A DNA stretch of 64,000 bases, from assembly GCF_900115735.1 (NCBI RefSeq), contig NZ_FOXO01000009.1, forward strand, positions 1 through 64,000, read 5' to 3'. This DNA comes from Butyrivibrio proteoclasticus. Lineage in GTDB: Bacteria > Bacillota > Clostridia > Lachnospirales > Lachnospiraceae. Position 1 is the stretch's first letter. The number at the start of each line of letters is the position of its first letter. The translations under genes were made by a program, and so were the position numbers. Shown here one piece after another: positions 26,016-33,952 of the stretch. The notes under the pieces are model-generated. The model saw only the letters and a program-made list of their open reading frames with translations, was not told the origin of the DNA and ran no database searches.

Positions 26016-27881
26016 ATGGGAAAATTTGAGATCAAAGATACGTTTATTCTTAACGGAGAACCATTTAAGGTTATATCCGGTTCTTTTCACTATTTCAGAA
26101 CTGTTCCTGAATATTGGAGAGACAGACTTGAAAAATTAAAGGCTCTTGGCTGCAATACAGTTGAAACATATATTCCATGGAACCTCACAGAACCTAAAAA
26201 AGGCCAGTTCAATTTTGAAGGCTTCTGTGATGTAGAAAAATTTATCCAGACTGCCACAGAGCTTGGGCTTTATATTATAATAAGACCTTCACCATATATC
26301 TGCGCAGAGTGGGAATTTGGCGGTCTTCCGGCTTGGCTGTTAAAAGACAGAAATATGCGCCTTAGAGTAAGCTACAAGCCATTCCTCGATGCTGTAGAAG
26401 ATTATTATAAAGTTCTTTTACCAAAGATCACTAAGTACCAGATTGATAATGGCGGAAATATTATTCTCATGCAGATTGAGAATGAATATGGATATTATGC
26501 AAATGATCATGAGTACATGAAGTTCATGTCTGATCTTATGAAAAAATATGGCGTTACAGTGCCACTTATCACATCTGACGGACCATACCATGAGAGTTAC
26601 CGCGGTGGCTATGCTGAGGGAGCTCACCCCACAGGCAACTTCGGCTCCAAGACAGAAGAGAGGTTTGATGTTATAAAAGACTATGCGAATGGCGGACCAC
26701 TTATGTGCGCCGAGTTCTGGGTTGGCTGGTTTGATCACTGGGGCAATGGCGGCCATATGAAGGGGAACCTTGTTCAGAGTACAGAGGACCTCGATAAGAT
26801 GCTTGAGCTTGGAAATGTCAGCATCTATATGTTTGAGGGCGGCACAAACTTTGGATTCATGAATGGCTCTAATTATTACAACGAACTCACACCTGATGTT
26901 ACTAGCTATGATTATGACGGAATCCTTACAGAGGATGGTCAGATCACAGAGAAATACAGAAAGTACAAAGAAGTTATTTCAAAGTACGTTGATGTTCCTG
27001 AAGTTGAGTTTTCTATGGATATTAAGAGAAAAGCTTACGGAACGCTTGAGTGTAAGGAAAAGGTAAGTCTTTTCTCTGTAGTTGATGATCTTAGCACACC
27101 TGTACATCTTCCATACACTGTAAATATGGAGGAACTTGACCAGAGCTACGGTTACATCCTTTACAGATCAAGACTTCACTCAGAAGCAGGAATTGCCAAG
27201 CTTAAATTGTGGGAAACAGCAGACAGGGCCAATGTTTTTGTGGATGAGAATCCTCTTATCACGCTCTATGACCACGAACTTGATGAAGAACATAGCATTC
27301 CTATGGAGAAGTTCCTTGCATGCAGTCAGCCTGCACAGATGCTTGCCGGTAAATTCATGATGGAGAGAGGTTTGACTCCTGAAACAGCAGCTGCTGCAAT
27401 TGGAGAAGCAGGTCTTTCTACCGGAACTCTTACAGGACTTAATGAGAAATTCGATGTCCTTGTTGAGAATATGGGACGAGTAAACTTCGGACCTCGTATG
27501 GAGACTCAGCGCAAGGGCATAGGCAGATGTGTTCAGATCAACGGACATATCCACAATGATTGGGATATTTACACACTACCTCTTGATAATATTGAAAAAA
27601 TCGATTTTAATAAGGAATACAAAGAAGGAACACCGGCTTTTTACAGATTTACTTTTGACGTAAAAGATAAAGCTGATACATTTTTAGACTTTGAAGGATG
27701 GGGAAAAGGTGTTATATTCTTAAATGGATTTAATCTTGGAAGGTTCTGGGAGATTGGACCGCAGAAGAGATTATATATCCCTGCACCACTGCTTAAAGAC
27801 GGCGAAAACGAGATCATTGTCTTTGAGACAGATGGCAAGCATACAGATACTATAGAATTAAAGGATGAGCCTCTCCTTTAA
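26016..27881 (+). CDS. Glycoside hydrolase family 35 beta-galactosidase
   Basis: 621 residues; releases terminal beta-linked galactose from oligosaccharides. The GH35 barrel is clear: SGSFHYFRTVPEYWRDRLEK, GCNTVETYIPWNLTEP, RPSPYICAEWEFGGLPAWLL. The acid/base Glu lies in QIENEYGYYAND and the nucleophile Glu in CAEFWVGWFDHWG. C-terminal beta domains end with GWGKGVIFLNGFNLGRFWEI. No signal peptide, so it acts in the cytoplasm on imported oligosaccharides. TAGGAGATTATATT precedes the ATG. It is followed 17 bases later by a GH2 enzyme. Confidence 0.95.
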   Translation: MGKFEIKDTFILNGEPFKVISGSFHYFRTVPEYWRDRLEKLKALGCNTVETYIPWNLTEPKKGQFNFEGFCDVEKFIQTATELGLYIIIRPSPYICAEWEFGGLPAWLLKDRNMRLRVSYKPFLDAVEDYYKVLLPKITKYQIDNGGNIILMQIENEYGYYANDHEYMKFMSDLMKKYGVTVPLITSDGPYHESYRGGYAEGAHPTGNFGSKTEERFDVIKDYANGGPLMCAEFWVGWFDHWGNGGHMKGNLVQSTEDLDKMLELGNVSIYMFEGGTNFGFMNGSNYYNELTPDVTSYDYDGILTEDGQITEKYRKYKEVISKYVDVPEVEFSMDIKRKAYGTLECKEKVSLFSVVDDLSTPVHLPYTVNMEELDQSYGYILYRSRLHSEAGIAKLKLWETADRANVFVDENPLITLYDHELDEEHSIPMEKFLACSQPAQMLAGKFMMERGLTPETAAAAIGEAGLSTGTLTGLNEKFDVLVENMGRVNFGPRMETQRKGIGRCVQINGHIHNDWDIYTLPLDNIEKIDFNKEYKEGTPAFYRFTFDVKDKADTFLDFEGWGKGVIFLNGFNLGRFWEIGPQKRLYIPAPLLKDGENEIIVFETDGKHTDTIELKDEPLL

Positions 27882-27898
27882 TATTCCAGCGAGGAATT

Positions 27899-30043
27899 AT
27901 GGATACTAAACTATTAACTCTAACAAATAATTGGAAATTTCACTACGGGGAGTGTGAAGATGCGTGGTATAAAGGATACGATGACAGTAGCTGGGAGGAC
28001 GTAACTGTTCCTCACGATTTTTCTGTAACTTCACCATTTTCCAAGGATTATTCAAGTGGAACAGGATATCTTCGTGGTGGAATAGCCTGGTATAGGATAA
28101 GTATTCGTATTCCTGAGGAATACAGAGGTAAAAAGATTACTCTTATATTCGATGGCATATATAAAAATAGTTACGTATGGGTCAACAGTTACTTTATGGG
28201 CAAAAGACCATATGGATACTCTGAGATTGCTTATGATATTTCAGGGCAGGCAAGCTTTGGTGAGGAATTGACCCAGATCAGCGTCAAGGTTGTCCATACG
28301 GATATCGCTGATTCCAGATGGTTTACAGGAAGCGGTATAACACGTAAGGTTACCCTGATGGTATCAGAGCAGGTAGCTCCTGTTGTTAACGGTGTTTTCT
28401 TTAAGTGTGACAGCGTTGAAAAGGATGGAAAGAAAGCAATAGCCAAAGTTTCTGTAAGAAACGAGATATACTGTGGAGTACCCGGTATTGGTAAGAAAAA
28501 GAAGACCAAGATCATTTCACAAAGCACTCTTCTTGATAATGATGGAAAGATAGCTCTTGTAATGCAGGGAGAGCTTTCTGCGTCAGAAGGAAAAACTGAG
28601 GTGCTAGATTTATCCGGCTCTTTTAAAAGTCCGAAACTCTGGGCACCAGATTCACCATATCTTTATACCCTGGAGACAAGGCTTTCGGTTGACGGAAAAA
28701 GCTATCTGGTAGATACCAGAAAAGTGGGAATAAGAACATTTTCTTTTGATCCCAATAAGGGATTTGCGCTTAATGGAAAAAGTATGAAATTCAAAGGCGT
28801 CTGTGTTCATCATGACGGCGGATGTCTCGGAGCTGCCATGAAAAAAGAAGTCTGGAGAAGACGTCTTGAACTCCTTAAGAAGTCGGGGTGTAATGCTATC
28901 AGGTGCAGTCACAATCCTCATATGCCTGAGCTGTATGATCTGTGTGATGAGATTGGTTTTATGATGATGGACGAGGCCTTTGATGAGTGGGAAAATCCCA
29001 AGAATAAATGGTCTACAGGTCATAATGTTTATCCGCCAAAGCATCAGGGGTATTATGAAGATTTCCCAATGTGGCATGAGATTGACCTTCGCACCATGAT
29101 AAGGAGAGATCGTAATCACCCTTCTGTAATACTTTACAGTATTGGCAATGAGATTGATTATCCAAATGATCCATATTGCCATCCGATGTTCTCGGAGATG
29201 ACCGGAAACAATGATAACAACAAACCGGCAGCAGAGCGACAGTACGATGTAAATAAGCCTAACATGGAGAGGCTTGCTGTGATTGCCAAGGAGCTGGTGG
29301 CCATTGTTAAAGGCGAGGATTCTACGAGGCCGGTGACTGTTGCAGCAGCATTTCCTGAGCTTTCAACCAGAATTGGATTTATTGATGAACTTGATGTGGT
29401 TGGATATAACTACAAAGAACATTTATATGAACAGGATCATAAGAGATTTCCTAAAAAGACATTCCTTGGTAGTGAAAATGGACACAGCCATGAAGCCTGG
29501 AAGGTAGTTAAGGATAACGATTATGTTTGTGGTCAGTTCCTTTGGACAGGAATAGACTATTTGGGCGAGGCGCAAGGATGGCCGGTTAGAGGTTCATCTG
29601 CCGGATTTATCACTACAGCAGGTTTTGCCAAGGAAGAGTTTTTTGAAAGAAGTAAGCTTTGGGGAGGCGTTGGCCTTACACAAAAGAAATCTGATGAAGT
29701 TACAGTAGAACTATGGAAGCCTGAACTTTGCTGCGATATGAACCTTAAGTCAGAGTTTATTGAGAACCATAAAGAGATTGGCTATATTTATCAGGTTATA
29801 GTGAAGGTTCCTGAAAATCTTCCTGAGAAAGATATTCTTGTACAGGTTACAGGAGCAGGAGAGCTTGCTGGAATCGACAACGGCGATCTTTCAGATCTTA
29901 CACCATATACAGCCAATTACAGAAAGACTGTGGATGGAAAGCTTGTAATATATATAAAGAGAATGGCTACAGGAAAGATAAATGTAGCAGTTAGAGAAGT
30001 AATCGCTGAAAAGTCCAATGTTCTTGCAAAGATAAATATTTGA
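27899..30043 (+). CDS. Glycoside hydrolase family 2 (beta-galactosidase/glucuronidase-like)
   Basis: 714 residues, cytoplasmic. Sugar-binding jelly-roll domain (WFTGSGITRKVTL), immunoglobulin-like domain, then the barrel: GCNAIRCSHNPHMPELYDLC, acid/base Glu in YSIGNEIDYPN, and probable nucleophile Glu in FLGSENGHSHEAW. The family includes beta-galactosidases, glucuronidases and mannosidases; pairing with GH35 and a KduI/KduD uronate pathway makes galactosidase or galacturonidase activity plausible, but substrate is not determined. The ribosome site GCGAGGAATT precedes the ATG. Confidence 0.9.
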   Translation: MDTKLLTLTNNWKFHYGECEDAWYKGYDDSSWEDVTVPHDFSVTSPFSKDYSSGTGYLRGGIAWYRISIRIPEEYRGKKITLIFDGIYKNSYVWVNSYFMGKRPYGYSEIAYDISGQASFGEELTQISVKVVHTDIADSRWFTGSGITRKVTLMVSEQVAPVVNGVFFKCDSVEKDGKKAIAKVSVRNEIYCGVPGIGKKKKTKIISQSTLLDNDGKIALVMQGELSASEGKTEVLDLSGSFKSPKLWAPDSPYLYTLETRLSVDGKSYLVDTRKVGIRTFSFDPNKGFALNGKSMKFKGVCVHHDGGCLGAAMKKEVWRRRLELLKKSGCNAIRCSHNPHMPELYDLCDEIGFMMMDEAFDEWENPKNKWSTGHNVYPPKHQGYYEDFPMWHEIDLRTMIRRDRNHPSVILYSIGNEIDYPNDPYCHPMFSEMTGNNDNNKPAAERQYDVNKPNMERLAVIAKELVAIVKGEDSTRPVTVAAAFPELSTRIGFIDELDVVGYNYKEHLYEQDHKRFPKKTFLGSENGHSHEAWKVVKDNDYVCGQFLWTGIDYLGEAQGWPVRGSSAGFITTAGFAKEEFFERSKLWGGVGLTQKKSDEVTVELWKPELCCDMNLKSEFIENHKEIGYIYQVIVKVPENLPEKDILVQVTGAGELAGIDNGDLSDLTPYTANYRKTVDGKLVIYIKRMATGKINVAVREVIAEKSNVLAKINI

Positions 30044-30050
30044 TAATAGA

Positions 30051-30083
30051 AGGCGTGTGAAAAAATAATTTTTTCACACGCCT
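30051..30083. terminator. Bidirectional terminator between GH2 and truA
   Basis: A perfect 15-bp inverted repeat (30051-30065 with 30069-30083, loop TAA) with A6 and T6 inside the arms, so it can stop transcription of the converging genes from either side. Confidence 0.92.
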
Positions 30084-30109
30084 AATTTTTGTTGTGTCTT
30101 ACCTCTGTC

Positions 30110-30862
30110 TTAATAATCTACCTTCATCATGCAAAGTCCCTGAGGTGGTGCAGTGGGACCGGCTTTTTGACGATCGCAGGCTTCAAGGATCTCTTTTACG
30201 GAGTCAACAGGGATATTGCCGTAGCCAACTTCTAAAAGAGTTCCTGTTAGGATACGTACCATGTTCTGGAGAAAGCCGTTTCCGTGGAAATATATGCGGA
30301 TGTAATTGCCACTTTCTTCGATGTTTATGGTGTCTACACAGCGAACGGTAGATTTTTTCATTTTCTTATTGCCGCAAAAACTCTTGTAATCATGTGTACC
30401 GATGAGATACTGAGCTGCTGCGCGCATTTTGCTGACGTCAGGCTTTTGGTTTAAGACAGTCACATACTTCCTGTCAAAAACAGGCTTTGATATGCCATAC
30501 CATACGGTGTATCGGTAAGTTTTTCCGAGGGCGTTGTATCTGGCATGGAATCTGTCAGAGCAGATTCTTACTTCGTTGACGCTTATATCCTCGGGAAGAT
30601 ATGTGTTCATATAGACCTGGATTTCTTCTTCAGTCATGTCAGTATCGAGAATAGCATTGGCTACAGTAGCTCTTGCATGGACTCCGGCATCGGTCCTTCC
30701 TGCGCCTATTACGCTAACAGGAGAATCAGCAGGTGCGTTTGTCATCTTGGATAATACAGTTTCGAGCTTCCCCTGTATAGTCATTTCTTTACCAGGCTGT
30801 TTTTCCCAACCATAGAATCGTGTTCCATCATAACTTATGATAAATTTGTAGTTTCTTTTCAT
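30110..30862 (-). CDS. truA: tRNA pseudouridine(38-40) synthase TruA
   Basis: 250 residues on the minus strand; modifies uridines 38-40 of the tRNA anticodon arm. The catalytic Asp is in GAGRTDAGVHARA. The start is ATG 30862-30860 (protein begins MKRNYKFIISYDGTRF) after GAGG; the frame stays open a further 33 codons upstream but those have no family likeness. The ending (GPTAPPQGLCMMKVDY) is typical. It is divergent from queT, another tRNA-modification gene. Confidence 0.96.
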   Translation of the reverse strand: MKRNYKFIISYDGTRFYGWEKQPGKEMTIQGKLETVLSKMTNAPADSPVSVIGAGRTDAGVHARATVANAILDTDMTEEEIQVYMNTYLPEDISVNEVRICSDRFHARYNALGKTYRYTVWYGISKPVFDRKYVTVLNQKPDVSKMRAAAQYLIGTHDYKSFCGNKKMKKSTVRCVDTINIEESGNYIRIYFHGNGFLQNMVRILTGTLLEVGYGNIPVDSVKEILEACDRQKAGPTAPPQGLCMMKVDY

Positions 30863-30884
30863 AAAAAACCTCGTAAAATAGTGG

Positions 30885-30913
30885 TGGACAATAGCAAAAA
30901 CTAATGCTATTAT
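30885..30913 (+). promoter_or_regulatory. Promoter of queT
   Basis: TGGACA (30885-30890), 17 bp, TATTAT (30908-30913). The start would be near 30920, about 14 bases before the preQ1 aptamer. The ATGCTATTATAGCAT palindrome here also offers a TATAAT on the opposite strand that could serve truA. Confidence 0.7.
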
Positions 30914-30933
30914 AGCATACGTTGCACTAAAAA

Positions 30934-30977
30934 ATGTCAGTTCGAGACCTTCCTGACACAAAACAAAACTAAAGGAG
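30934..30977 (+). promoter_or_regulatory. preQ1-I riboswitch controlling queT
   Basis: P1 stem TGTCAG (30935-30940)/CTGACA (30953-30958) encloses TTCGAGACCTTC. The A-rich tail ACAAAACAAAACTAAAGGAG contains the H-type pseudoknot strand and the ribosome site (AAAGGAG 30971-30977). This matches the compact class I preQ1 aptamer. Ligand binding would fold the tail into the loop and hide the ribosome site, lowering translation when preQ1 is plentiful. The following queuosine-precursor transporter is the expected target. Confidence 0.85.
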
Positions 30978-30984
30978 AAAATTT

Positions 30985-31506
30985 ATGCGTAACACAAAGG
31001 TATTATTTATCACTCAGGCTGCAGTAGTAGCAGCACTTTATGTCGTTTTGACATTACTTGCAAATGCTCTTGGACTTGCTAATCAGGCTGTTCAGGTGCG
31101 TTTCTCAGAGGCACTTACGATTTTGCCTTATTTTACACCGGCAGCAATCCCTGGTCTTTTCCTTGGATGCATTCTTAGTAACACTCTTACAGGATGCATG
31201 TTCCTGGATACAGTATTTGGATCACTTGCGACATTGATTGGTGCTATTCTCACATATTTGATTTCCAAAAAGGTTAAGAACCCTGTTGCTAAGTGGCTTT
31301 GTCCTATTCCACCAATTGTTGCTAATATGATCATTGTACCACAGGTTCTTATGCACGTTTATGAAGCTCCTGGAACACTTCTTTTCTTTACCCTTACAGT
31401 TGGTGCCGGAGAAATAATTTCTTGCTATGTTTTGGGAATGATTCTTCTCTTTGTTCTTGAACCAAGAAAAAATGCAATCTTTGGTCAAAATAATGTAGTT
31501 GCATAA
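30985..31506 (+). CDS. queT: QueT-family queuosine precursor (preQ1) transporter subunit
   Basis: 173 residues, five to six hydrophobic segments, an ECF-type S component. It has the typical N-terminus (ITQAAVVAALYVVLTLLANA), VQVRFSEALTILPYFTPAAI and GLFLGCILSNTLTG. It imports preQ1 for tRNA queuosine synthesis with a general ECF ATPase/T module encoded elsewhere. The preQ1 riboswitch directly upstream supports the assignment. Confidence 0.93.
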   Translation: MRNTKVLFITQAAVVAALYVVLTLLANALGLANQAVQVRFSEALTILPYFTPAAIPGLFLGCILSNTLTGCMFLDTVFGSLATLIGAILTYLISKKVKNPVAKWLCPIPPIVANMIIVPQVLMHVYEAPGTLLFFTLTVGAGEIISCYVLGMILLFVLEPRKNAIFGQNNVVA

Positions 31507-31511
31507 TTGGT

Positions 31512-31540
31512 TTGAAAGATATTGCTTACTACGCTATAAT
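31512..31540 (+). promoter_or_regulatory. SigA-type promoter before the gene at 31594
   Basis: TTGAAA (31512-31517), exactly 17 bp, TATAAT (31535-31540). Confidence 0.8.
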
Positions 31541-31593
31541 CTATATTTGGAACAGGAAATTTCTGTTAAAAAAACATATAATGTGAGGTTGTT

Positions 31594-31983
31594 ATGTCAT
31601 CAATAATCCAGAATAATCAGGTTTTTAATAATGAGATACCATTTTGCAGAGTTTATAGCATAGAGAGCAAAAAACAGCTTGAAGAAAGATTTCTTGCCCA
31701 CAGGATTTCTTATTTCATTGAGTGGCAGGATAAATCATTTTTACAGAGGCTTTTCGATAGAAACGGTAGCAAGATTGTCTGCACTTTTAAGATAAACAGA
31801 GGGGAGATAGCTCGTGCTAAGGCTCTTGCCCAGGGAATAGAAGGAATTAAATTCAAGGACTATGGCGAGGAGAAAAACACTGAACGTATCCGCAAGAGAA
31901 GCGATTCAGTTGCTAAAGAGGGCGATGGCCTTGAAATGCCTGAACTGAAGTTTGAGACCAGTCAGGATGATTATGAAGAGTGA
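31594..31983 (+). CDS. Conserved small soluble protein, function unknown
   Basis: 129 residues from ATG after TGAGG. A compact N-terminal domain (about 1-88: IPFCRVYSIESKKQLEERFL, HRISYFIEWQDKSF) is followed by a charged, probably disordered tail (GEEKNTERIRKRSDSVAKEG). No signal peptide or membrane segment. I do not recognise the family. It has its own promoter and terminator, so it is a single-gene unit between queT and rlmD. Confidence 0.65.
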   Translation: MSSIIQNNQVFNNEIPFCRVYSIESKKQLEERFLAHRISYFIEWQDKSFLQRLFDRNGSKIVCTFKINRGEIARAKALAQGIEGIKFKDYGEEKNTERIRKRSDSVAKEGDGLEMPELKFETSQDDYEE

Positions 31984-31990
31984 GATAGTT

Positions 31991-32022
31991 GAAAAGGGGA
32001 TTGAGTAATCCCCTTTTCTTTT
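31991..32022 (+). terminator. Intrinsic terminator
   Basis: A perfect 12-bp stem GAAAAGGGGATT (31991-32002) with 32007-32018, loop GAGT, T-rich tail. Confidence 0.92.
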
Positions 32023-32043
32023 GCTTAAAAAGTAGGAGAGATT

Positions 32044-33633
32044 ATGGCTGAGAAGAAATATAGTGGAAGTAATAAAAAATCATTACTGGGAAAAGAGGCT
32101 GCAAATAGAAAAAAGCCCGCTTTCAAGAAAAATAATGAGTTCAGAGAAAAATCATCGGCAAAAGGAAAAAGTCTTAATAAAAAAACTGATACCAGACGAA
32201 ATGATACAGCGCAGGCTGCAAGTCGTTGCCCGTATTTTAAGAAGTGCGGTGCCTGTCAGATGATCGACACTCCATATGATAAGCAGCTGAGACAGAAACA
32301 TGCTCATGTTAAGGAACTTCTTGAGCCATATACTAAAGTTGCTTCTTTTGTTGGAATGGAAGAACCTGAGCATTACAGATGCAAGGTTCATGCTGTTTTT
32401 ACTCATGACAAAAAGGGTAATCCACTTTCAGGAATATATAGAGAGGGAACTCATGAGGTAGTGCCTATTGATTCATGTCTTTTGGAAGATCAGAAGGCAG
32501 ACGCTATCATAGCAACTATCCGTGGAATGCTTAAATCTTTTAAGATCAAGACATACGATGAGGATAACGGATTTGGACTTCTTCGACATGTGCTTATAAG
32601 AATTGGTAAGAATACCGGTGAGATCATGGTTGTTCTGGTTACGGTTTCTCCTATTTTTCCTTCCAAGAATAACTTTGTAAAAGCTCTCATAAAGGCTCAT
32701 CCTGAGATTACAACAATTGTTCTTAATGTAAATGATAAGCAGACCAGCATGATCCTTGGTGATAAGGAAAAGCCAATGTATGGTCCTGGATTTATCTATG
32801 ATATCTGCTGTGGAATGAAGTTTAAGATAAGTCCTAAGTCTTTTTACCAGGTAAACCCTGTTCAGCAGGAAGTTTTATATAAAACAGCAATTGAAATGGC
32901 TGAACTTAAAGGTGATGAGGTGGCACTTGACTGTTACTGCGGTGTTGGAACAATTGGAATAATTGCAAGCCCTCATGTTAAAGAAGTTATTGGTGTTGAG
33001 CTCAACAAAGATGCTGTCAAGGATGCTAACCTTAATGCCAAGATAAACAATATAGATAATATTACTTTTTATAACAATGATGCCACTGTATTTATGCAGC
33101 AGATGGCAGCATCAGGAGATAAGGTTGATGTAGTGTTTATGGATCCTCCAAGAGCAGGCTCTACGCCGGAATTCATTGAATCACTTAAAATCCTTTCACC
33201 TGAGAAGGTTGTGTATATTTCCTGCAGCCCTGACTCTCTTGCCAGGGATCTGGGAATACTTAAGAAAAATGGATTTAAGGCTGAAAAGGCCATTCCAGTG
33301 GACATGTTCCCTTTTACAAGGTCGATAGAGACGGTTATGCTTTTGTCCCAACAAAATCCTGATGACAGGATTAGGGTAAAAGTGGACTTGGACGAACTGG
33401 ATGAAACTAGTGCTGAAGCTAAAGCCACATATAAGAAGATAACAGAATGGGTGCAGGAGAAGTACGGTTTTCATGTAACGAATTTAAATATTGCTCAAGT
33501 TAAGCGTAAGAATGGTATTATAGAGCGCGACAACTATAATAAGCCTAAATCTGATGATAGTAGGCAACCAGAGACTACGCCAGAAAAAGAGAGAGCTATC
33601 ACAGAAGCTTTAAAGCATTTTAAGATGATTTAA
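32044..33633 (+). CDS. rlmD: 23S rRNA (uracil-5-)-methyltransferase RlmD-like
   Basis: 529 residues. A Lys-rich N-terminal extension of about 58 residues precedes the iron-sulfur site (RCPYFKKCGACQM plus a later Cys in DSCLLEDQ). The SAM site is DCYCGVGTIGIIA, then MDPPRAGSTPEF, and the catalytic Cys in VYISCSPDSLARDL. After the end of the standard domain (RSIETVMLLSQ) is a C-terminal extension of about 90 residues seen in clostridial members. It methylates a 23S rRNA uridine (U1939 and/or U747 by family). TAGGAGAGATT precedes the ATG. Confidence 0.92.
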   Translation: MAEKKYSGSNKKSLLGKEAANRKKPAFKKNNEFREKSSAKGKSLNKKTDTRRNDTAQAASRCPYFKKCGACQMIDTPYDKQLRQKHAHVKELLEPYTKVASFVGMEEPEHYRCKVHAVFTHDKKGNPLSGIYREGTHEVVPIDSCLLEDQKADAIIATIRGMLKSFKIKTYDEDNGFGLLRHVLIRIGKNTGEIMVVLVTVSPIFPSKNNFVKALIKAHPEITTIVLNVNDKQTSMILGDKEKPMYGPGFIYDICCGMKFKISPKSFYQVNPVQQEVLYKTAIEMAELKGDEVALDCYCGVGTIGIIASPHVKEVIGVELNKDAVKDANLNAKINNIDNITFYNNDATVFMQQMAASGDKVDVVFMDPPRAGSTPEFIESLKILSPEKVVYISCSPDSLARDLGILKKNGFKAEKAIPVDMFPFTRSIETVMLLSQQNPDDRIRVKVDLDELDETSAEAKATYKKITEWVQEKYGFHVTNLNIAQVKRKNGIIERDNYNKPKSDDSRQPETTPEKERAITEALKHFKMI

Positions 33634-33650
33634 GCATTTTAAGATGATTT
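33613..33650 (+). repeat. Tandem 19-bp duplication across the rlmD stop codon
   Basis: AAGCATTTTAAGATGATTT occurs at 33613-33631 and again directly at 33632-33650. The stop codon lies at the junction, so the second copy is untranslated. It looks like recent slippage. Confidence 0.9.
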
Positions 33651-33678
33651 AAGAAAAACTAGGATTTCTGAAAATATA

Positions 33679-33707
33679 TTGACATGTGTTTTTCGAAAGT
33701 GTATATT
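33679..33707 (+). promoter_or_regulatory. Promoter of the argS leader
   Basis: TTGACA (33679-33684), 17 bp, TATATT (33702-33707): close to consensus. Start near 33714 gives a leader of about 240 bases before argS. Confidence 0.88.
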
Positions 33708-33735
33708 GAGTTCATTATTTAGTGAGGAAACGAAA

Positions 33736-33795
33736 ATGAATATTTTATTACTTAACAGCTTAAGACGCAGACAGAGAAGACATAAGTTCTTGTGA
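33736..33795 (+). CDS. Arginine-rich leader peptide of argS (19 residues)
   Basis: ATG 33736 follows GAGGAA (33724-33729) at six bases. The 19 codons read MNILLLNSLRRRQRRHKFL, then TGA at 33793. Five of six consecutive codons (residues 10-15) are Arg, using AGA, CGC, AGA, AGA, AGA. It lies between a consensus promoter and a terminator, just ahead of arginyl-tRNA synthetase. The composition and place are those of an attenuator leader peptide whose translation reports charged tRNA-Arg. No homologue is known to me. Confidence 0.85.
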   Translation: MNILLLNSLRRRQRRHKFL

Positions 33796-33926
33796 TCATT
33801 GCAGATTCACCGCATGGTTGCAAGAACGTATGTCTTGCTTTCGTGCGGTTGCTGTTAATAAGATATTTTAAGCAGAACCGTAAAGGATTTAGCAGATAAT
33901 CTAAATCTATTGCGGTTCTTTTTTTA
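33777..33926 (+). promoter_or_regulatory. Transcription attenuator of argS with alternative RNA stems
   Basis: Segment 1 (33777-33792, inside the leader peptide, just past the Arg codons) is complementary to segment 2 (33821-33836) with one mismatch. Segment 2 also forms the inner part (GCAAGA/TCTTGC) of a hairpin closed by ACCGCATG (33809-33816) with CGTGCGGT (33842-33849). The right side of that hairpin, CGGTTGCT (33846-33853), can instead pair with AGCAGAACCG (33871-33880). That strand is the left arm of a terminator: 33874-33892 with 33901-33919, 19 positions with one mismatch, then T7. These pairings exclude one another in sequence, as in amino-acid-operon attenuators. Confidence 0.82.
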
Positions 33927-33952
33927 TTCAAAACTCAGAAAGGAATGCAGAA

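Noticed and set aside
33714..33926. T-box riboswitch upstream of argS
   Set aside because: No stem I/specifier loop and no TGGnACCGCG box; the leader peptide with Arg codons and the alternative stems explain the region better.
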